Assembly (NCBI GenBank): GCA_000697055.1
Contig: JNDT01001794.1
Location: 83,864 to 147,863, forward strand
DNA length: 64,000 bases
DNA from: Saksenaea vasiformis B4078
Taxonomy: Eukaryota; Mucoromycota; Mucoromycetes; Mucorales; Saksenaeaceae
Reading direction: 5' to 3'
Part shown: one piece after another, positions 10,071 to 20,937 of the stretch
Numbering within the stretch: position 1 is the first letter of the stretch
Layout: each line of letters opens with the position of its first letter
Notes under the pieces: model-generated
What the model was told of the DNA's origin: nothing
The model's input: the letters and a program-made list of their open reading frames with translations, nothing else
Databases searched by the model: none
Program-made: the position numbers and the translations under genes

Positions 10071-11359
10071 TTATACATCTCGAAACAATTCTCCCACCTC
10101 TTGATCACTCACGCCTCCACTACTACTTGACCGAAAATCCTCCTCATCATCCTCTTCCTCACGATTCTCTTCTGCATGATGATGAGATACTTTCCGCCTC
10201 TTCTTATTGGCTGGTGCTGGTGGTGGTACATAGGATTTGCCCCGATGATTTGGCAATTTTGGCGGTATCTGAAAATAAATGCTGCTGGTCGGTGCTTCAT
10301 CTTGACATGAACCAAAAAAACCGAGAATGCAACTTACCCTGAAAAAGTACTGGGTATCCTTCATTGTGCATTTGCGTGCACCACGTCCAACTTGTGAGTA
10401 CTGCTTTTTTCTTTCGTGAACCGGGTCCTGTTCGGCTTGATAATAAAACAAATCTTCCTTCGGTGATCCATCCGCGGTCTTCCCCGTTCGCTTGATGCGA
10501 CCGATAAATAATGCATTGGTCACCACTTTTACTACTTCATCGCTTGATACTGAATTTAAGCGGTCCGTAATTTCTCGAACAGTCATGGAGCTTTTCCGTG
10601 AACATGCTGCAATAAAGTTCAGTAGGGTGTCCGATCCCTGGGAACCTTTCCTTTTCTTTTTACCTAGGATTTGGACGATGGAATCGGTCAGATTAGTAAG
10701 TTTTTCTGTTTCTTTTGTTATTGAGGGTTCAGGAGATGTAGTGTGACGGTTGACAGGTTGTTCTGTGGGTAATGATGGTGATTTTTGCTGTTGTTCTTCC
10801 TCTTTTGCTTTATCGTCTACTCCGCTGTCTTCTTTCGGCCCGAGAAAAATTAACCGGGTTCCCAGTATCTCAATGGTTGTGCCCTCTATCAGTGGCACAT
10901 GCTCTCCTGCGACAAATACAATGCGATCAATCAATGCACCGTTGGGTGATAGGATAGTCAGTTCAAAGCCGTCAAACTGCGGTTTATGCTCTATCACAAC
11001 ATGTTCTCGTGATACCCGCTTATTACTCCTGCCGATTTGAACCGTCGCGTCATGACCTCTTCCCACTGTTGTGCGCATCCACCTTGACCCTCGAATCAAA
11101 ACCGGCTCTGTATTCGGTGCAGCCGCGTGTATTGTGGCAGCTAGTCCCGGGTCAACCTGTAGATATGCCGCTTGTGCTTCAAATAGCTGGGATCGTCTCC
11201 GATGCGATTTCCGATTCCCTTCGGGAGCAAGCCAATGTCAACACAACATCATCGTCATGAGCAAAGACGGACTCGAACAATGAGGAAGAAAGGGAGAAAC
11301 ATACACACACCTGGTGATTCTGTAGTGATGGGAGTGGCCGTTGTCGTAGTATGCGTCAT
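10071..11359 (-). CDS. FHA-domain protein
   Basis: Forkhead-associated domains bind phosphothreonine peptides, usually in nuclear signalling or transcription proteins. The main reading frame runs to the TAA at 10071. It contains the FHA signature IGRSNKRVSREH followed by strands ending LGTRLIFLG. A basic and Ser-rich linker comes next, then a helical region (TLLNFIAACSRKSSMTVREITDRL) of winged-helix appearance, and a basic/acidic tail. No ATG lies in the frame near 11099: reading continues upstream through AAYLQVDPGLAATIH. A first exon beginning at ATG 11359-11357 (MTHTTTTATPITTESP) can be joined through an intron of about 85 bases; its acceptor is uncertain. A 69-base segment, 10269-10337, has perfect intron ends (GTAAGT...TTTCAG) and no stop codon. 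The regulated targets are unknown. Confidence 0.7.
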
Positions 11360-14104
11360 GGTCGTGCTGGAAACAAACAAAAATGATACGTTCCGTGATG
11401 CCGCCCGCCCGTTTCCCCTCAGCGATGGCGTGACTTGAAAATCGAATCACCAAGAAAACGTTGAGACTTGTGTCCAATTCGTTCAGATCCGCTATCCTGT
11501 GTTAAAAAAGAAGTTCTTAGATTACTTCATGATTTCCTGTTTGCCCAAGCTGTCAAACGTAAAACCGAAGATAGGCAATTCTTGAAGGGAAATCACCCTT
11601 TTTTAAGGAGTTTCCCCTTAGAATCGGAGATCAATCCTCTTCACCTACAGTGCATCTACTTAGTGGAATATCAAACGGGGAATGAAAAAACAGCTATGAG
11701 AGATTTAGCGAGACGATGTAGACTTGTTCTTCATTGAACAAAATCCGTTGTGTAGACGGATCGGACTGCGACCATGGAAGAACGGATATTGGTTTTCCGC
11801 GTTGTTAGGATCAGATTTCTTTGCTGCCATGTGTGCCCTATATCTGAATACGGAAACTCGGGGAAGTCCATGGCGTATAAAAAATTTGGTACTAGGATCG
11901 GTCAACACTTACATAAGTCCATTTCGAAGTTCACCTTCACTCCGTTCGACATGAGCGGAGCAAAGAGTATCCATGCACATCTACATGATTTCAGCATCAA
12001 ATTCGTGCGATAGCGAAACTTTTTTGCACACATCCGAGCTTGGAAATATTGGATCCATAGGAATCCTTTGTTACTCTCGCAATTATCATATTCTTCTTTT
12101 TTTTTTATCAATGCCATGCCTCTACTGTCAGCGGGAGATCAATATCTGAGATTAAAAAACAAAAACTCCCTACAATTGCTGTAGCAAGTGCCTCAACATT
12201 AGGAACCAGAAATTACAAAGCAACAAGACTGCGAAACTTCTGGATCTAGACGGACCTGTTATGACAGCATACAGTAGACTCTCCGTTACTTGAGGAGACA
12301 GAGCTGGAGGTGGTCAGAGAAGTTTCCGAGTAAGTCCCTTATAGATCACATCGCAGAGTTGATAATATGTACGATAGCTCGCTGCAGGAAATGGATTTCT
12401 CTAATATATAGCCAACTACTGGTTATATGCAAAATTAAAAGAATCCAGAATTTCCACATATGCGTTTAAGCATATCCTTGGTCCTTTTTTTTCTTGGATG
12501 CTGGCAGAGCTGCCTTTATCAAACATGTTACGCACATCCCCAATTACACGACCACATTTTATCAGATGTTCTATGTACTTACCAATAATAGCCCTTAGAG
12601 CCTTCATTGCCAGGATTTCTGTGTATATTTCCAGTAGCAATCTATCACTGCAAATATGCAACCTACATTTTATGTTGAACAATGAACACATTATCAAAGA
12701 CCGTTGATCCCTTTTACATCGTTTAAAGTGGCCGGAATGTACACATCCTGTTAGTGACGAGGATCTTATCTGGTAGCTTATGTTTATATCTGTTTCTTAG
12801 GATGACCTGTTTCTTCTATTTGATCAGTTCTGCAAAAGATCTTCTGGAATTCGCTTTATCCACCAACATAACTGATGCCTCAGGAGGACGGCCAGAAGAA
12901 TAAAATACCGATGGTGGATCTCTATGTCTTGGGAACCGACCAAGACGCAAAAAGAAAGGTAATTAGCATCAAGGCTCAAAATTGGGGTGGAGCGACCCAA
13001 GACCCAGCCCATTAAGCCCAAACCACCAAGGCTCGTGCTTTAATAGCCTTATGCGAATGTCAGCCCTCGAATGCATAAAAGGATAAACTGAGTTTGGTTT
13101 CACATGATAAGCAATCAACTGGATACACATACATTGAATTGACATCTCTGAGACTACCTCCGCATCCGCTGAACTGATACCCTACTGGATCTAGATCTCT
13201 TAAACCTCAAAGTCAACACAAAAAATTCGTCTCTCGATCTGAAAGGTGACAATTACATAGACAACGCCCAAGCACTCCTTGACGTTGTAAAAAAGTACTA
13301 AATTGAAATCACCATTGCTGTCCGATAACATTGGTACTTTTTCTTTTTTGTTAAAAGAAGAGATCACTTGTTTGATCCAGAAAGAGACTTCCATGACGTA
13401 TGGCATGTGAATGTATCAATAACGGACGTTGTGGATAACTTGATCGTCCTCTTACGTTATCGCTCATAAAGATAGCGTGAACGAGAACACTGTCAGACGA
13501 AATTTTACTCTTCTAAAAAGTTAGAATAAAAGCAATCTCAAAATCACCTCTCGATGCAAAGTTGAAAAAGTATGGACCTTTTTACAGTGCCATACTATGT
13601 GAATAACGTAGCATGTGCGCTATGTAGATCTAGGAGGCTATATCGTCAAATCAGCCATGTGTTCTGGCTGCTGTCTCCCTACATGCAACATAAGCCGGTG
13701 TCATTTACCGCTAGGAACATGTGAAGGACACAGCTCATGGAAAAATGAGGGATCATGAGTGATTTGCAGTAGGATGCCATACGCGGTCACCATGGCTGAA
13801 AGATGGACGTTTTTCGAACAAGCTAAACTACTCAGCAGATCGATTTTCCCTCCACCATCAGATAGTTGACATATAGCCATAAGGATAACATGACAAGAGC
13901 AAAAGGCTCTGTTGCACACGCGTCATCTACTTTTTTTTTCCGCAATGGCTACGACATCAAAATCTCGGTAATCACAAATATTGGCTTCCGTCGTTTTGAT
14001 GTTTTTTATTTGATAGTCAAAGATTTCTCGAAGGAACAGGTAATCCTTATTTATTTCTCCTACATGGCCAACATCAATATCTTGGAAGTAAAACAAAGTT
14101 TTGG
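11360..14104. other. 2.7 kb without a supported gene
   Basis: Several open frames of 60-100 codons (for example 11468-11737 plus, 12416-12697 minus) show no recognisable domain, no splice-consistent continuation and no repeats. The first part probably holds the promoter of the FHA gene. The last 200 bases are likely the 3' untranslated region of the ribosomal protein gene. Confidence 0.4.
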
Positions 14105-14710
14105 TCAACTTACAGGAATCTCGACCTCACCAGCATCAATGGCATCGCAAAGGTCCTTGGGGCTCTGACCATCGACAGTGCAACCAACAGAGTTGGCAGT
14201 ACCGAGGATCTCCTTCACGGTACCCTTGAGCTCACGAGCGTAAGACTTGAAACGCATGGTGCGGGCAATCTCAATAATGTCATCAAGCGAAACGTTACCA
14301 CTGTGCTTGACTAACAAAATAATGACATTTTAACATTCCATGCTTCCGCAATCATTTGGTCGACTTACTGTTCTTGTCCTTCTTGCGGTCTCTTGGGGGC
14401 TCCTTCAAAGCCTTGATAACCAAGGAAGAAGCGGAGGGGACAACAGAAACCTGAGCTTGACGGTTCTGGATAGTCAACTGGACGGTGACACGAAGACCCT
14501 TCCAATCTTTGGTACCCTTGGCAATGTCTTCACCGACCTTCTTGGGTGAAAGACCCAAGGGACCGATCTTGGGAGCGAGAGCGCTGGATGCACCAACTTC
14601 ACCTCCTATACTTTTGTGTTCAGTCCAATGGGTTTGGCTTCAATGGTCAAATTACCGGTAGCGCGAAGGTAGATGATCTTCACCTCATTGGGATCGAATT
14701 TGGGAGGCAT
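14105..14710 (-). CDS. RPL12: 60S ribosomal protein L12 (uL11)
   Basis: Component of the large-subunit stalk base that contacts elongation factors. Three exons: 14710-14656, 14605-14369 and 14310-14105. The introns of 50 bases (14606-14655) and 58 bases (14311-14368) both have GT...TAG ends. The spliced product is 165 residues, the usual eukaryotic length. It begins [20 protein letters not shown], contains the family blocks [34 protein letters not shown] and [11 protein letters not shown], and ends EVEIPVS before TGA. A possible donor overlaps the stop codon, but the family's usual end is reached without further splicing. The gene is complete, highly conserved and certainly functional-looking. 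Confidence 0.97.
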
Positions 14711-15349
14711 CTGTCAATATAATCGTTAATCAATTAGGTTCATCTTGCTGCAGTCGCGTCATTGGATGGATGCGTGTGGATACCTTGGGACTGAAAGGAG
14801 GGAACACGCATCACTTGCTGGTGAGTCTCAAATGATGGTTTGCCCGGTGGCGGGCATTCAATTTGTTCAACACGGTTTCGACTTGCCTCTTGCTGCGATT
14901 GGCTGATCTCCGCGAAGGGTGGAAAGTAAGTGACATTGGATGCGTCTTTTATGCTGTTCTATTATTACATTACATTCGAGTAAATGAATTTTGAGCTGGA
15001 AAGTGATGCATCTTTGCGGTGGAAAGTAGGTCGTTTTACATTAATCCAAGGAATAGTTCGCGCCTGGATAACCAGAGGCCTGTATTGGGGCGTTTAAGCG
15101 ATAATGGTGCGGGGTGCGGCTCCCACAAATGTGTAGGATTACCTTCGGGGTAAGTAAAATGACATCCAAATATTATTCCAGTTATTTTCGTTCTTGCGTG
15201 CACATATCTTTTGTACTTAGTTGTGCGAAACTACACTACTCCTGAAAAAGTATCCGGATTAAAATAGACCCGGGGTTAGCAAATAGAGTAGACATGTCAA
15301 TAGCGTTTACCTAAGCAGTGTAAACATCCACGCGTTTTTGATACGCGGA
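14711..15349. other. Upstream region of RPL12
   Basis: Contains the presumed RPL12 promoter and the 3' flank of the Fanzor relic. No coding sequence was recognised. Confidence 0.4.
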
Positions 15350-18300
15350 TCAATGTGGTGGCGACTGTGGTTCGGTTCGGCTGAAAATCAACGGTCGCGC
15401 GCCAGAAAGGATACATGATATAGAAATAGCATGCATATTTCGCGATGCATTGTGAACCCTTTGCCAAATAGTTCCGCAACTTCTACAGCTCAGAATGCTA
15501 TGCAAATGTTGATTAGCACCGATCGCAAGGTTGTCCAATTCTTGGGCGCCACACTTTGAACATACTTGAGACGTACAATATTCATCGACGTGTATGACCA
15601 CCAAACGTCCCTCGCCTTCTGCTCGTTTCATCAGCCTTTTGCAACGGTTTGCCAACCCGGCAGGTTTTGCCCCATATGAGTTACGTCCAAAGTTGGCGTT
15701 ACCAAAACAAATCAGGGGAACTTTGGAGCTGTCATTGTCAATAGGCGCCTTTTTCCATTTGCTATTGAATGCAACAAAAGTTAAATACCGATATACTGGA
15801 ACAAACGAATAGTTACTCACTTTTGCCTAACCGATCGCTCCATTTGGGGGCACGTTGGAGTTGGTCAGCGGTTTCCGACGTCTTTTGCGTCTTGTTCCGT
15901 CTGGTCTCACACTTTGCTGGTAGCTCTCGGGAGATAAACCTGAACGGCTTCCTTGAGCGCCACTATAACTTCCGTACTTAACACCACTATCAGTTAGCAT
16001 ATTGACAGCTCCGCGTCCATTCGCTGACGTCCGCGATAATTGTTAAATTTCATTTGTTGGAAATCTTTGTCGTAAAACTGGATCAGCGTAGGAAAAACTT
16101 CAAGAGCCCTGCCAACATAGTCCCGGATTCCTTCTAGTGTCGACACCTTTGCTGTAGGCATACCTGACTCTACCGGACCAATATCGGCGTCATCTTTCTT
16201 TTGCTTTGTTTTTGCAACTGTTTTGTCGAATCCGGCGCGCACGTAATATTCGGCGGAAGATATGCGGCGTATTTCATGAGCGCCGTTCTGTTCATCATCG
16301 GATTCGTCAGATGAAAGCTCAGGAAGCTCCCGTGCTCCAACTGAGTCAACACTGGTATAAGCGTCCAAGTTGCTCCCGTCGCTGCCAACAAAAATCTCTG
16401 TCACGCCGGGATCGACGCCCCATACCCTAAAGTATTCCAACTCCCATGGTTGGAAATCCTCAAAATCAAGGGCTGGCAGTACTTCATGACCGGAGATCTT
16501 CTTGTTGAACAAGACCGATACCGCATACCCATCCGTGTCGATGCTATTGTTGAAAAACAATCCTGTATTTCTATATTTGTCCATCCAAATTTTAAAAAAG
16601 TTAACTTTTATAATTGATAAGTGCTTCGTTCTTACCTATGCGGACCGTGACGGACTGTGGATAAATCAAAGACATTAGTGAAAATGGGCAGAGGCATTAA
16701 TGGATCGGTTGAGGTGCCCCTTCTCGGAATATAATCGCTGAGATCGGCTGCTCGAAGTAGCTGTCCTAAGATCTGCTGGTCAATATGTATGTGCTTTTTA
16801 GTGAACTGGGGCTTTGGGACCAGAGAGAGAAGACGTTCGGTCTTGGCTACGTGGTGCAATTCTGGACGGAATGTAAATGGCAACAGCTCTCTATTTCCGA
16901 TATGATCCTCGAGATAGACACCAGAAACCTCGATTTGAACCTGTGCCTCGTTCACGGCATCACGAAGCAGTCGCACGGACTCCTGAGAAATGTTTGTGAT
17001 TGCCTGCGCGTCAAATGGACGTTGCTGATCCACAAGCCGACATAACAAATGGGAAAGTGATTGTTTGCGACGACGACCCATAGTGCTGTGTTTAGGTAAC
17101 GTCTTGAGGACGTCCCTCGCCCAGCCAATGGGGGCTTCAACTTGCGCATCATCTGCTGAAATTACCTGCTGCTGGTTGTATTCCTCGAATTGTTGCTGTA
17201 TCCGAAAGGCGAAGTGGACGAAGAACTGGGGATATCGGGATAAAAGCATTGTTGTTAAATGTTTTCTTGAGGACTCTTGCCCATCAGCAACGGTAAGCCT
17301 CCTAATTTCACGCAATAGTCCAGTATCACCAAATACATCCGCCGTCATGGACATATGAGCAGCATAGTCTGCGTGTCGTCGAACACGATTAGCATTAGCA
17401 ATGGCTTGATGATAGGTATTCATGGAGATCATCAACGCTTCGGTTGATGCATTGACGGAGATATTTGCTGATAGTACAGTCGGTGTTGCATCTTGATCGA
17501 CTTCTGTCAAAGCCGAATCCACGAGCGATCGTAACTGGGTCATTATTTGGAGGCAACCATGGAGGATTCCATGCGTTAAGGAGAAATCAAAGCCGTCTGT
17601 GTTCTGTAAGCTCAAGGCACCAATGATGGTATTCAACGCATGTAAAACAGAGTCAATAAGAGCCATAATGGTAGGAATATGGTGGAATTGGAAAGAAGCT
17701 CCAGGATAGCTGAGAGCGATGAAACCGAGGTGTGTGCTTCAATAACAGCAAATATGGTTTCGAAATCAGTCGTTGTCCCATCCACTAGTCCTTCAACAGC
17801 GTCATTGATATTATCCGCCATGCTTTCATCGATGTGAGTACTATCCGGCCATACCGGAGGGAAGAGTACATCATCAGCACAAGTCTGATAGATAAATCTG
17901 GCCAGCTTGTATGCATCATTTTTTCGAAGGTCCTAGGCATCGATTAATATGAATATAAGATGCGCTACAAGGTGCTCACTTACAGGAACTAGTTGCCGTA
18001 ACAGCAATTGTAACGACGATGCAGTCCATGCGGCAAAATTCTCGACAATATTGTTAGTCATGCAAGCGCTATATGTTTCCGCTGTTGAAGAAAGCATATG
18101 GCTGTACCGTTGTTCGCCATGAATGGGTCGGACCCAGCAGGTTGGGAACTCGACAAGGAACTCTCGAAAGCTCAATGTCAGTGATCCTCTCAGTTCGTCC
18201 GTGATAACCACAGTGTTTGTTATTTGCTGTCCCGTGATGAGCTGGAAAACCGAGTAGAAGAAATCTTTGCTGAAGACCAGTGCGGGTAACGGTTGCTGAT

Positions 18301-19314
18301 TGTTCAGTTACCGATACACAAAGAAATTGACAAACAAATGGCTCTTGATTACGACCTCCCGGTTGTAATCAACTACATCGTCAATCACGCTTATCAGTGT
18401 TTTTCTCAGAAGATGGTAGACTTATAAACTTGTCTAAACCGGTTTTCCTGACAGTCTTTCGGACTTTGCCTACTTCCTGGCGAAGTTGCGCGATATTCCT
18501 TAGCTTCTGGTACGGGCAAAGAAGAGAGGAGCTCCTGCTATGTGTTTTGGCGGTATCAAAGCTGTTATTTCTCAAGCACGTGGGACACTGCGGACGAGGT
18601 TTCTGTACATCATCTTTCCATCGAAGGGAACGGGCAGTGCTCTTTTGCAACGTTTCGTCGGAATTTTGCTTCCGCTTTTGCGCTCGTCTTCCAGCCGGCC
18701 GTTGACGTCGCTGCCTATCCGATGGGCCAGGTTGATCATCGCTTTGATTGCCAAGCTGTTGTTGGCGTTCTTCTAACAGCTCCATATTAGCGATTCGTGT
18801 GAATATACTGCTCCTCTGTACTCACCCTCTTTTGCCGCTAACTGCTTTTTTGGCCGTTTTTTAATAGGATTATATCTCGGTGAGATATTCCTTCGTAACT
18901 GATCAATCGTGGTAAATCCATAAGTTTTTGATAATGAGAGCTCTGACAGGAAGGAGAGGGAAAGAGTGGGAAGGTACAAGGAAAAGCCCTTGATAAGAAA
19001 GTTGCCTTTTCTTCCAGTCAGAAACCAGTCATCCAGAAAAGAAAATAGTCTTTCCAATCTATCAGAAACCGATCACGCAGAAAGACATTCTTTGTTTCAT
19101 CAGATACTGTGAAATCCAAGTAAACTTCAAAAGAATGAAAAACATGTATAACAAAAATAAGTCCTTGAAAGGGATCGTAGTAGTTTCGTGAAGTGTCACG
19201 ATAATAAGAAATAGGAGATTTTCTGCGAGAAGGACCAATGGCCGAAGTGTAAAAACACTTACTAAGTTGCGTCGTTTCCCGTCTTTTGCTGTACTGTGCA
19301 ACACGTTTGGTCAT
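15350..19314 (-). pseudogene. Fanzor (eukaryotic TnpB-like) nuclease gene, copy 1, decayed
   Basis: Fanzor proteins are RuvC-fold, RNA-guided nucleases carried by eukaryotic transposons. The minus-strand segments line up in family order. First come a possible first exon at 19314 and a Cys/His-rich motif (CPTC...SSSLLCP) near 18600. A helical N-terminal region covers 18211-16632, with intron 17933-17983. The RuvC-I strand reads VWGVDPGVTEIF near 16420. Last are ICFGNANFGRNSYG and a CxxC...CxxC zinc ribbon (VCSKCGAQELDN...CRSCGTIWQR) near 15720-15440. Decay is visible as an in-frame TAA at 18308-18310, frame changes near 17660, 16000 and about 15850, and the motif RVHNASRNM where the family has R-D-x-N-A-A. 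It is therefore probably non-functional. Family assignment rests on the RuvC and zinc-ribbon motifs. Confidence 0.8.
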
Positions 19315-19333
19315 TGTACTTTACGTGAAGTAT

Positions 19334-19749
19334 TATTTTGAAGGAAATTGCTACGGACACTCAGCGTCTGCGTCTTAGGGACACTCATGTAACACAATTT
19401 AGAGAACTGTTAGATAGATAGCTTAGAATTCTCTAATGAAGTCTGATCGTATGCGAATACTAACAAGTGTTTGATTCTCCATGGATCGGCTGTTTAGGCT
19501 TAAATAGATGAACGGGATGATATCTGCATGTAGGCGCTCGATGAGGGCTTAACAGGCAGACATTCAGCTCATAGGCACTCATCCTATGGACGTTGGCTTC
19601 AGGGATACCCACGCCTTGGCTTTTATTTGAGCACAGGCATACTTGCATCAAAATTCGGGAAGACCTTTGCACAGCCGCAGGCGAAAACGCGTTACATGAG
19701 TGTCCCTAAGGGGTAGATTCTGAGTGTCCGTAGTAATTCCCTATTTTGG
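19334..19749. mobile_element. 400 bp MITE-like element with 8 bp target duplication
   Basis: The element proper is 19342-19741, exactly 400 bases. Its ends are imperfect inverted repeats of about 50 bases: the left contains CTACGGACACTCAG and TTAGGGACACTCATGTAAC, and the right carries both in reverse complement. Flanks TATTTTGA (19334-19341) and TATTTTGG (19742-19749) look like an 8-base target duplication with one mismatch, as expected for hAT- or Mutator-like transposition. It has no coding capacity. It sits 20 bases beyond the likely 5' end of Fanzor copy 1. Confidence 0.75.
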
Positions 19750-20569
19750 ACCTGTTTGTGAGCAGCAAAAATCTGGCTCGTAGGTTTAAGTTCCTGAGAT
19801 TATTTGTAGTTGTGAGTCTATGTTGTTAGCTAACTACCAAAATAAAAGAATAAGCGTATTCTCTAATGACTTTTGCATTTTCAAAGGTTCTCATTTGCTC
19901 TTCTACGTGTTTTGTCATGCTTGTTGAAAATTAAGTTTTTGGGACTGAATTTTTCAATCCAGATACTTTTTCGGGGAGACTAATTTGTACAAAATACAGG
20001 TCCGAGATCACACTCTACCTGACAAACCTGGATCACGACAGATTTTATGCCACGTTCGAAATTGGGCACCTTGACTTTCCGTATCCTTTGGCACGGTTTC
20101 CTACATTTATGATCCTCAAAAACCTGCATACTTTACTCCTTGTATGCCAAGCTTTCTGGAAATATTGCACAAGTGTCTCATCTACTTGGTATCATCCAAC
20201 AACGCCGTCGGTCCTCATTGCAACGCGGTGATTTGATAAACATCACGGATCCAGCAAGCGGTCGAGACGGAAATTGTTTCATTCGCTTGCGTACATTTTA
20301 GCCTCAATAAACGAAATTTGTAGATGCAGTACTGTACTCTATACACATACAATCCCGACATTCTCGACCATGCTAACTGTCCTGTCGCGCTCGATCTCGG
20401 GACAAGGAAGTATTCCAACTTAAGTGTCCCGACCGAGTTCAAGAGAAAGGTGTGTCCTGTCTCGTCTTGTCCTGTCTTGCGCATCCGGTAGCTATTGAAA
20501 GGGCCATCTCAGATCACGCTGTAGCAGTTGGTCACGCGATACCAGTAACCGTAAATTTGAGGGATTGCT
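19750..20569. other. Spacer between the MITE and the CxxC fragment
   Basis: Nothing coding was recognised in this roughly 800-base stretch. Confidence 0.4.
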
Positions 20570-20806
20570 ATGTGTGTCAACTGCGCCCATGAGAACACCT
20601 CACTGGAGATCCACCTTCAAGCTCTATCTTCCATAACACCTTTTGCAAAGGTTCTTCGAAAACGCCAGTATGCAGAATTATCTGGCGAGTTATGTAAGCT
20701 ACTCAACAAGCATTGGAAGTTTCACCCTCACGCAGCGTTCACTCAACCTTCGGACGTTCTCAGATGCAGTAGTGATGGGCACATAGCAATAAACGATGAA
20801 CAATAG
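20570..20806 (+). pseudogene. Fragment paralogous to the hypothetical protein at 27.0-27.4 kb
   Basis: The 78-codon frame encodes CVNCAHENTSLEIHLQALSS and later ELCKLLN and FHPH. This matches the minus-strand protein near 27.2 kb (CTHCANVNIPPNVHIKALLS, ELCDLLN) position by position. Only this module is present, and it is in the opposite orientation. It is either a duplicated fragment or one exon of a gene I cannot complete. Function unknown. Confidence 0.45.
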
Positions 20807-20825
20807 TTGAGTTTTTTTTTCTTTT

Positions 20826-20890
20826 CTCCTCGGATTACATGACACAATATCAAAAACAAAACCGGATCCAGAGACCGAAGAAAGTAAAAT
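20826..20890. repeat. Dispersed repeat, copy A (downstream flank)
   Basis: Shares ACACGACAC-like, TGTCAAAAACAAAAC and GAGACTGAGGAAA blocks with 24391-24454 and 25826-25890. All three lie just downstream of a minus-strand SEL1 gene or relic, so this is the duplicated 3' flank of that family. Confidence 0.7.
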
Positions 20891-20937
20891 AAAGTAAAAC
20901 CGTCAATTATTTTTATACATTTTCCATCTTTCTCTCT

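Noticed and set aside
14105..14118. A fourth RPL12 exon after the GTAAGT at the 3' end.
   Set aside because: Reading through reaches the usual 165-residue end (EIPVS then TGA), matching the length and C-terminus typical of the family.
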